In this document: positions 7,432 to 12,875 of the stretch, one piece after another | Layout: the number at the start of each line of letters is the position of its first letter | Numbering within the stretch: position 1 is the first letter of the stretch | Assembly: GCA_938014865.1 (NCBI GenBank) | Contig: CALLQJ010000045.1 | Location: 1-18,264, forward strand | Direction of reading: 5' to 3' | Source of the DNA: an uncultured Fastidiosipila sp. | GTDB lineage: Bacteria > Bacillota > Clostridia > Saccharofermentanales > Fastidiosipilaceae | DNA length: 18,264 nt | Translations under genes and position numbers: made by a program | The notes under the pieces: generated by a model | Databases searched by the model: none | The model's input: only the letters and a program-made list of their open reading frames with translations | Told to the model about the DNA's origin: nothing

Positions 7432-8625
7432 ATGATTGTTAAACAGTTAATATTAGAAAATTTCAGAAATTACGCCTCGTGTGATATGACGCCGGACCCC
7501 GGCCTGAACATTCTTTACGGCAATAACGGGCAGGGCAAGACGAATATCATAGAGGCGATTTATATGTGTTCCTGTGCCCGCTCGCATCGTACGGCCAAAG
7601 ATGCCGAATTGATTAAACAAGGGGAAGATTATTATTCTCTTGATCTGCGTTACCAATCTTCTTTCAACGGACTGCGGGATGATGACTATGAAGAACAAAT
7701 CGGCATTCAGTACCGCAGATTGCCAACAATTGCCAATAGCACTAAACGCTATGAGCGTATTCTCAGAAAAGATTACATGCAGCTTGAGCGGGTCGCCGAC
7801 TTTGTCGGGATCTTTCATGCGGTGATGTTTGCACCGGAGGACCTGGATTTGGTAAAAGGCGGTCCCGCGGTGCGCCGGCGTTTTCTGGATCTTCTGATCA
7901 GTCAGATCAGTCCGGCGTACTTTCGTAATTTGCAAATATTTGCCAAACTGTTGAAACAACGCAATGCCCTGCTCAAGCAGATCCGGGATGCCGGGCCGCA
8001 GCAGCGGCAAAGCAGTTTGCAGCAGCTGCAAATCTGGGATGAACAATACGCCCTGGTTTCAGCGGCTTTAATTAAAGAACGTCTCCGGATTATTGATCGT
8101 CTGGCTTATTGGGCCAATGAGATTCACAAAGAAATTTCCGGCGGGCTGGAAGATCTGACCTTCAGCTATAAAACGGTGCCCAATAGTGAGATCCGTGACG
8201 AAGCGTGTACTATACAGGAAACGCTTTACCAACGACTGCAACGTCTGAAAGAAGATGATATCCTGCGGGGAAACACCTCAACCGGGCCCCACAGAGATGA
8301 TTTCACCATTGATATCAACGGCATGTCCTTGAAAAGCTTTGGTTCCCAAGGTCAACAGAGAACCGCCGTGTTGGCAATTAAAATGGCCGAGCTGGAAATC
8401 ATCCGATACAGTACGAAAGAAGTGCCGGTGCTCCTTTTGGACGATGTCATGTCGGAATTGGACATTAAACGTCGGGAACGTCTGCTCAACAGCCTGCAGG
8501 ATGTGCAGATTTTTGTCACGTGCACGGATCCGGATCAATTGGATAAAAATTACTTCGATGCGGAGAAGCAAAATAATGCCCGTTACTTCTACGTTGAAAA
8601 CGGATCTTTGAGGCAGGTTCACTAA
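7432..8625 (+). CDS. recF: DNA replication and repair protein RecF
   Basis: RecF is an SMC-like ATPase that, with RecO and RecR, loads RecA onto gapped single-stranded DNA at stalled forks. The 397-residue product has the Walker A motif GNNGQGKTN (residues 30-38), the family LILENFRNY start, an ABC-type signature in SFGSQGQQRTAVLAIKMAEL (about 303-322), and a Walker B/D-loop LLLDDVMSELD (about 334-344). It is somewhat longer than the usual 360-370 residues. The start follows GCGGAA seven bases upstream. It is presumably co-transcribed with dnaN, remB and gyrB, since no terminator is seen between them. Confidence 0.97.
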   Translation: MIVKQLILENFRNYASCDMTPDPGLNILYGNNGQGKTNIIEAIYMCSCARSHRTAKDAELIKQGEDYYSLDLRYQSSFNGLRDDDYEEQIGIQYRRLPTIANSTKRYERILRKDYMQLERVADFVGIFHAVMFAPEDLDLVKGGPAVRRRFLDLLISQISPAYFRNLQIFAKLLKQRNALLKQIRDAGPQQRQSSLQQLQIWDEQYALVSAALIKERLRIIDRLAYWANEIHKEISGGLEDLTFSYKTVPNSEIRDEACTIQETLYQRLQRLKEDDILRGNTSTGPHRDDFTIDINGMSLKSFGSQGQQRTAVLAIKMAELEIIRYSTKEVPVLLLDDVMSELDIKRRERLLNSLQDVQIFVTCTDPDQLDKNYFDAEKQNNARYFYVENGSLRQVH

Positions 8626-8650
8626 GTATCAAGGAGGCTTTTGTGCTATA

Positions 8651-8914
8651 ATGTATATTCATGTTGGCGGAGAATACACGATTGCAGCGCGTTTCATAGT
8701 CGCTATCTTCGACTTAGACCAAATCAGCGGAAATAAGGACAAAGGAACAAAAACCTTTTTGGCGCGATTAGAGAAAAACATGCGTCTTGAATATGTTTCT
8801 GCCGATTTGCCTCTGTCGCTGATCGTGACCGTGGACGGTGCCTATCTCTCTCCCGTGTCAGCAGCTACATTACAGAAACGGCTTGCGGAAAAAGAATTCA
8901 GTATTTTTCCCTGA
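8651..8914 (+). CDS. remB: DUF370 / RemB-type extracellular matrix regulatory protein
   Basis: This 87-residue protein matches the small RemA/RemB-like DUF370 family between recF and gyrB in many Bacillota. The N-terminus MYIHVGGEYTIAARFIVAIFDLDQ and the later VTVDGAYLSPVSAATLQKR are typical. RemA of Bacillus is a DNA-binding activator of matrix and osmoprotection genes; the role of the gyrB-linked paralogue is less clear. The start ATG at 8651 lies 13 bases after a perfect AAGGAGG (8631-8637), a long spacing. A two-codon frame, GTG CTA TAA (8643-8651), sits at the ideal distance and its stop overlaps the ATG. The gene symbol is assigned by family and location. Confidence 0.9.
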   Translation: MYIHVGGEYTIAARFIVAIFDLDQISGNKDKGTKTFLARLEKNMRLEYVSADLPLSLIVTVDGAYLSPVSAATLQKRLAEKEFSIFP

Positions 8915-8933
8915 GCGTCATTGAGGTAAATAT

Positions 8934-11015
8934 ATGGAAGACAGAGAAAAAGATAAATTTGAGAATACGGCTCAGCCGGAGGAAAATCAGGCTTCGGATG
9001 AAGAACTTGTCAACCTGGCGGACGACGTCCGGGCACTTTCGGATACCGATGATGATTTTCATGAGCGTCTTTTTGATACCTCCGATCAGGATACTTTCAA
9101 TACCTTTAATGAAAGCGACTACAATGAGTCGGATATTAAGGTATTAGAAGGCATGGAGGCGGTCAGACGCCGTCCCGGCATGTATATAGGCGATGTCACC
9201 TCCCGAGGGCTGCATCACCTGCTTTATGAGATCGTTGCCAACTCGGTTGACGAAGCGTTGGCGGGCCGTTGTGATGAGATTGTCGTCACGTTAAACGAGG
9301 ATGGTTCCGTTACCATCAAGGATGACGGCAGCGGCATTCCGGTCGGCAAACATCCTAAAATGGGGATTCCTACCGTTGAAGTGGTGCATACCCAGCTTCA
9401 CGCCGGCGGCAAATTCGGAGGCGGTGCCTACAGTATTTCCGGCGGTTTGCACGGGGTTGGTGCTGCGGTTGTCAACGCTTTATCCGAGTGGATGGACGTC
9501 TATGTACGCCGCAGCGGCAAAATTTATAAAATAAGTTTCTCACGCGGCAAAACGGTTGAACCTTTGCAAGTGATCGGTACAACAGATCCGGACGATACCG
9601 GAACGACCACTTGTTTTTTGCCGGATAAAGAAATTTTCCCTGACATTACTTTTGATTTCAAACAAATGATTTCCCGCTACAGAGAAATGGCTTTTTTGAA
9701 TGAAGAAGTTTCCATCGTTTTAATCGACGACCGGGATGATGAAGAAGTCAAACGGGTGCATCTGCATTACGACGGCGGTATTGTGGCCTTTGTGGAATAC
9801 CTGAACCGCAAAAAAGAGGTCATTCATGAACCGCCTATTTACATTGCCAGCCGTCAGGGCGATTCTTTTGTTGAAATGGCGCTGCAATATAATACATCTT
9901 ATGTAGAGAGCATTTATTCCTATGCCAATAATATTGCAACCTTTGAAGGCGGTTCCCATTTAACCGGCTTTAAATCCGCTTTGACAAAAGTTGTCAACGA
10001 TTATGCCCGGAAAAATAAATTTTTAAAAGATTCGGATGCGAATTTCACCGGAGATGACGTTCGGGAAGGGCTCTGTGCCATTATCAGCGTCAAGCTGCCG
10101 GAGCCTCAGTTTGAGGGCCAGACAAAATCACGTCTGGGCAATAACGAGATCCGGACGATGGTCGAACAGGTGATGAATGATCGCCTGGCGGCCTATCTTG
10201 AAGAGAATCCGACGACCGCCAAAGCCGTTATTGAAAAATGCATGGCGGCGTCTCATGCACGTATTGCAGCCCGCAAAGCCAGAGAAATGACGCGGCGCAA
10301 GAACGTCTTTGAGTCGAATGCACTGCCCGGCAAGCTGGCAGACTGTTCCAGCAAAGATCCTTACCTCTCCGAAATCTTTATTGTGGAGGGGGACTCCGCA
10401 GGCGGAACGGCCAAAACCGGACGTGAACGCAAATATCAGGCGATCCTGCCGCTCTGGGGCAAGATGCTGAATGTTGAACGGGCCAGGATTGATAAAGTCT
10501 ATTCCAATGAGAAACTGCAGCCGGTTGTCCTCGCGTTGGGAACCGGAATCGGTGAGGATTTCAACATTGACAACCTGCGTTACCATAAAGTGATCATCAT
10601 GTCGGACGCAGACGTTGACGGTGCGCACATCAGAACCTTGCTCTTAACCTTCTTCTACCGCTACATGAAGCCGCTGGTTGACAACGGACATGTCTATGTG
10701 GCCTGCCCGCCGCTCTACCGCGTCTATCAGGGCAAAGAAGGCTACTATGCTTATACGGATGAAGATGTAGAAAAGATCAAAGCAAAAACCGGCTGGAAAA
10801 ATCCTAAGCTGCAGCGTTACAAAGGTTTAGGCGAGATGGATGCCGATCAGCTTTGGGAAACTACGATGAACCCGGAAACCCGCAAGCTGCTCAGAGTGAC
10901 CGCGCGTGACTTCCAGGAAGCCGATGATACCTTTGACCTGCTGATGGGCGAAAAAGTAGAGCCGAGAAGAAACTTCATACGCGAAAATGCCCGATATGCA
11001 AACATTGATTCCTAA
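8934..11015 (+). CDS. gyrB: DNA gyrase subunit B with an acidic N-terminal extension
   Basis: GyrB supplies the ATPase and TOPRIM domains of the supercoiling topoisomerase. Visible motifs are the GHKL ATPase (IVANSVDEAL, DDGSGIPVG, SGGLHGVGAAVVNALS), the transducer region, the TOPRIM motif FIVEGDSAGGTAKTGR with the acidic pair in MSDADVDGAHIRTLLL, and the C-terminal QRYKGLGEMDADQLWETTMNP. The 693 residues exceed the usual 635-650 because about 55 residues precede the family start (SDYNESDIKVLEGMEAVRRR, about 61-80). The first 60 residues contain about 21 Asp/Glu and five Arg/Lys. GAGG sits seven bases before the ATG at 8934, supporting this start. The canonical PLRGK/PLKGK after the TOPRIM motif reads PLWGK (W508). 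gyrA does not follow. Confidence 0.97.
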   Translation: MEDREKDKFENTAQPEENQASDEELVNLADDVRALSDTDDDFHERLFDTSDQDTFNTFNESDYNESDIKVLEGMEAVRRRPGMYIGDVTSRGLHHLLYEIVANSVDEALAGRCDEIVVTLNEDGSVTIKDDGSGIPVGKHPKMGIPTVEVVHTQLHAGGKFGGGAYSISGGLHGVGAAVVNALSEWMDVYVRRSGKIYKISFSRGKTVEPLQVIGTTDPDDTGTTTCFLPDKEIFPDITFDFKQMISRYREMAFLNEEVSIVLIDDRDDEEVKRVHLHYDGGIVAFVEYLNRKKEVIHEPPIYIASRQGDSFVEMALQYNTSYVESIYSYANNIATFEGGSHLTGFKSALTKVVNDYARKNKFLKDSDANFTGDDVREGLCAIISVKLPEPQFEGQTKSRLGNNEIRTMVEQVMNDRLAAYLEENPTTAKAVIEKCMAASHARIAARKAREMTRRKNVFESNALPGKLADCSSKDPYLSEIFIVEGDSAGGTAKTGRERKYQAILPLWGKMLNVERARIDKVYSNEKLQPVVLALGTGIGEDFNIDNLRYHKVIIMSDADVDGAHIRTLLLTFFYRYMKPLVDNGHVYVACPPLYRVYQGKEGYYAYTDEDVEKIKAKTGWKNPKLQRYKGLGEMDADQLWETTMNPETRKLLRVTARDFQEADDTFDLLMGEKVEPRRNFIRENARYANIDS

Positions 11016-11030
11016 GTTCCACGTGGAACA
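11015..11030. promoter_or_regulatory. parS: parS centromere-like ParB binding site
   Basis: GTTCCACGTGGAAC at 11016-11029 is a perfect 14-bp palindrome. With flanks it reads AGTTCCACGTGGAACA, 15 of 16 bases matching the parS form TGTTCCACGTGGAACA; only the first T is replaced. That A is the last base of the gyrB stop codon. It lies just before parB, as parS sites often do in Bacillota. ParB would load here as a CTP-dependent clamp and spread. Confidence 0.88.
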
Positions 11031-11048
11031 TTGTAATGATAATGTAAT

Positions 11049-11870
11049 ATGACAAATGAAACTGTAGAGAATCTGCCGATCTTTTCGATTGCACCCGATC
11101 CGGAGCAGGCCCGCAAGGCTTTCTCCGAAGAAGGTTTGCGTGAATTGGCAGATTCTATTGCGTTAAACGGCGTGATATCGCCGATCATCGTGACGCCGAG
11201 CGGTGAAGACACCTATCGTATTATTGCAGGTGAACGGCGCTGGCGGGCCTCGCTGATGGCTAAAAAAACAAGCATACCCGCTATTGTCCGGGAACTTGAG
11301 CCGCTGACCGAGAAAATTCAGTCTCTTATTGAAAACATTCAGCGTTCGGATCTTAATCCCATGGAAGAAGCCGATGCTTACCAAGAGTTGGTAAACGAAT
11401 ACGATTTGTCGCATGAAGAACTGGCGGAGCGTGTCGGAAAAAGCCGTGCTTATGTCACGAACAGCCTGCGCCTGCAGCGTTTGCCGTCTTTTGTCAAAGA
11501 TTGTCTACGGGATGAAATCATCAGCAACGGGCATGCAAAAGTTCTTTTGAGCCTGGACCGGGACGAAGATAAGATTTTCCTCTGCGGCAGGATTGCCGAA
11601 GAGGGCTGGAGCGTCAAGCAGACGGAAGAAGCCGTTGCAGATCTGAAAGAAGGAAAAGAAAAAGAGCGAAAAAAGTCTCCGGAAGATCCGGCACTTGATG
11701 AACAGACAAAACTGCAGCTCGAAAAAACAGAAATGAATTTAACCCGGCACTTCGGCACGGAGGTTAAACTGGACTTATTCAAAAATAATAACGGATCCTT
11801 GCGGATCCGCTTTCATGATTTAGAAGAATTACAGAGAATTCTGGATTTAATGGATTACCAAGATGTTTAA
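11049..11870 (+). CDS. parB: Chromosome partitioning protein ParB (Spo0J family)
   Basis: ParB binds parS near the origin, uses CTP to clamp and slide along DNA, and organises origin segregation and SMC loading. The 273-residue product has the N-terminal ParB/CTP-binding domain with the GERRWRA box (61-67) and ENIQRSDLNPMEEA (95-108), the HTH domain (about 116-170, LSHEELAERVGKSRAYVTNSLRL then GHAKVLLSL), an acidic/basic linker, and a C-terminal dimerisation segment. It lacks the amphipathic N-terminal helix of Noc, and a parS rather than a Noc-type site lies 19 bp upstream, so ParB is preferred. No Shine-Dalgarno is apparent before the ATG at 11049. GATAAT at 11038-11043 could give a leaderless transcript. 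No parA is adjacent in this window. Confidence 0.93.
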   Translation: MTNETVENLPIFSIAPDPEQARKAFSEEGLRELADSIALNGVISPIIVTPSGEDTYRIIAGERRWRASLMAKKTSIPAIVRELEPLTEKIQSLIENIQRSDLNPMEEADAYQELVNEYDLSHEELAERVGKSRAYVTNSLRLQRLPSFVKDCLRDEIISNGHAKVLLSLDRDEDKIFLCGRIAEEGWSVKQTEEAVADLKEGKEKERKKSPEDPALDEQTKLQLEKTEMNLTRHFGTEVKLDLFKNNNGSLRIRFHDLEELQRILDLMDYQDV

Positions 11871-11873
11871 AAG

Positions 11874-12392
11874 CTATTGCTCAGAATTGTCAATCTGCGG
11901 TTCTTTCTTTTTCCGGTGAAAGATACGATCAAGCAGACTCGGCGGCTGCTGGTTCATAATAGCCCGCATCAGCAAGGTATCCGAACGCATTCTGGCTTCC
12001 TCATGTTTGCGCCGTTCTTCTTCAGCACTGCGGTGATCATTTTCCCGAAGCTCCCGGGTCTCGGCCAATTCCTTCTTTACATCGTCCAGTTCTTTTTGCA
12101 AACGTGCATTGTCATCGCGCAGATACTGCAGCAGCTCTTCCTGTGCGTTGGTAACGGCTTCAATCTGCTGTTGTTTTGCTTCTTCCTTTTCTTTTTCCTC
12201 TTTAAAAGGTTCCTCAATCCCCATCAGGTCAGCAAGTTTTATAACGCCTTCTTTGCTGAGCGATTTCCGCCCGCCTTTATTGCTGACAAATTCATCAAGC
12301 GTGTCACTGTCTTGTTGTAAACGCTTGTAAATCGCCTGGGTAGTTACTGACAATAGGTTTGCAACCTCTTGTATTGAAAAATAGTCGTCCAT
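11874..12392 (-). CDS. HTH / coiled-coil protein with basic C-terminal tail, unknown function
   Basis: The 172-residue protein begins with a MerR-like or plasmid-type helix-turn-helix (SIQEVANLLSVTTQAIYKRL, residues 6-25), followed by a short wing-like segment (NKGGRKSLSKEGVIKLADLM). A long charged coiled coil spans about 62-147. The C-terminus, SLLDRIFHRKKK (152-163), is a small amphipathic and basic patch before an acidic end. This architecture recalls RacA-type chromosome anchors and plasmid replication-associated HTH/coiled-coil (DUF536-like) proteins, but I see no sequence signature that decides. The ATG at 12392 has CGAGG ten bases upstream. The gene is convergent with parB, with a 3-bp gap and no terminator between them. 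Position next to oriC, parS and parB suggests a nucleoid role; that is inference. Confidence 0.8.
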   Translation of the reverse strand: MDDYFSIQEVANLLSVTTQAIYKRLQQDSDTLDEFVSNKGGRKSLSKEGVIKLADLMGIEEPFKEEKEKEEAKQQQIEAVTNAQEELLQYLRDDNARLQKELDDVKKELAETRELRENDHRSAEEERRKHEEARMRSDTLLMRAIMNQQPPSLLDRIFHRKKKEPQIDNSEQ

Positions 12393-12441
12393 TTCAGCAA
12401 AACCTCGTTTCCAAGATCTTTATTTTATTGCATTGAATTCT

Positions 12442-12471
12442 ATTATACGTTAAAAGGCGTAAAATGCCTAA
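12442..12471 (-). promoter_or_regulatory. Promoter of the HTH/coiled-coil gene with an operator-like dyad
   Basis: On the minus strand TATAAT (12447-12442) lies 18 bp from TTAGGC (12471-12466), a weak -35. The spacer contains an inverted repeat, AGGC-GTAAAAT-GCCT (12455-12469), which a regulator could occupy. The predicted start is about 12435, giving a leader of about 43 nt. Confidence 0.5.
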
Positions 12472-12509
12472 TGGATAAAAGCAGATTATTCCGGAAGCGG
12501 AAAAATACT

Positions 12510-12563
12510 CGGTTGACAACATATTAACAAGTGTTTATCAATCGTTGATAAACGTTGACAAAG
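12510..12563. repeat. Operator-like array of GTTGAYAAA motifs with a 9-bp inverted repeat
   Basis: Related motifs occur at 12510-12520 (CGGTTGACAAC), 12543-12553 (CGTTGATAAAC) and 12553-12563 (CGTTGACAAAG); the last two are exactly 10 bp apart. On the opposite strand a further copy (CGATTGATAAAC) covers 12544-12533, so GTTTATCAA-TCG-TTGATAAAC (12533-12553) is a perfect inverted repeat with a 3-bp centre. The array lies between two divergently oriented genes, 62 bp upstream of the HTH gene -10 and 74 bp upstream of a plus-strand extended -10. This arrangement suggests a transcription-factor binding cluster; the protein is unknown. Confidence 0.6.
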
Positions 12564-12615
12564 TAAATATCTGTAAACTTTCTTCCTGCGGAGCGCCGAA
12601 ACCCTGCTTTTCTGT

Positions 12616-12642
12616 TTGTATATTCATTTTATGTGGTATAAT
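12616..12642 (+). promoter_or_regulatory. Extended -10 promoter for the CBS membrane-protein gene
   Basis: TGGTATAAT (12634-12642) is a perfect extended -10. The best -35 is TTGTAT (12616-12621) at a short 15-bp spacing, which extended -10 promoters tolerate. The predicted start is about 12649. Transcription would produce a leader of about 227 nt before the GTG at 12876, or about 300 nt to the ATG at 12950. Confidence 0.6.
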
Positions 12643-12648
12643 TTATGC

Positions 12649-12875
12649 TTAATCAGTAAAAACAGCTTTCGGAAAGTTCATTGTTCAGAGGGCTTTCCTG
12701 TGCTATTTTTATCATGTAATTCAAAAATCGATTATTTAAATCGCTGACCGCTTAATTGTAGGGACAGCGCAAATCGGTCTGTACCGGCGCTTACGGAGAA
12801 TAGGGGCTGAGCTTTTAAGCTTTGCGCTTTCGTAAACGGTCCGCAGCAGGCGGTTTGGGCGGAGGACGTGTTTGC
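12649..12875 (+). ncRNA. Structured 5' leader of the CBS membrane-protein mRNA (candidate)
   Basis: The leader is non-coding apart from trivially short frames. A stem-loop has AGCGC (12766-12770) paired with GCGCT (12787-12791), an AAAT bulge, and CGGT (12775-12778) paired with ACCG (12783-12786) around a CTGT loop. A competing pairing joins GACCG (12746-12750) with CGGTC (12775-12779). A hairpin GGAAAG/CTTTCC (12671-12698) lies nearer the 5' end, and AGCT-TTTA-AGCT lies near 12810-12821. It matches no riboswitch consensus I can recall, including yybP-ykoY (Mn2+) and the M-box (Mg2+). This is a candidate only, with no covariation evidence. Confidence 0.35.

Noticed and set aside
11049..11870. 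Noc instead of ParB
   Set aside because: There is no N-terminal amphipathic helix like that of Noc, and the adjacent palindrome is parS (CACGTG centre), not a Noc site (CCCGGG centre).
12649..12875. Known metal riboswitch (M-box or yybP-ykoY)
   Set aside because: The conserved core sequences of these classes, as far as I recall them, are not present. The leader is kept as an unclassified candidate.
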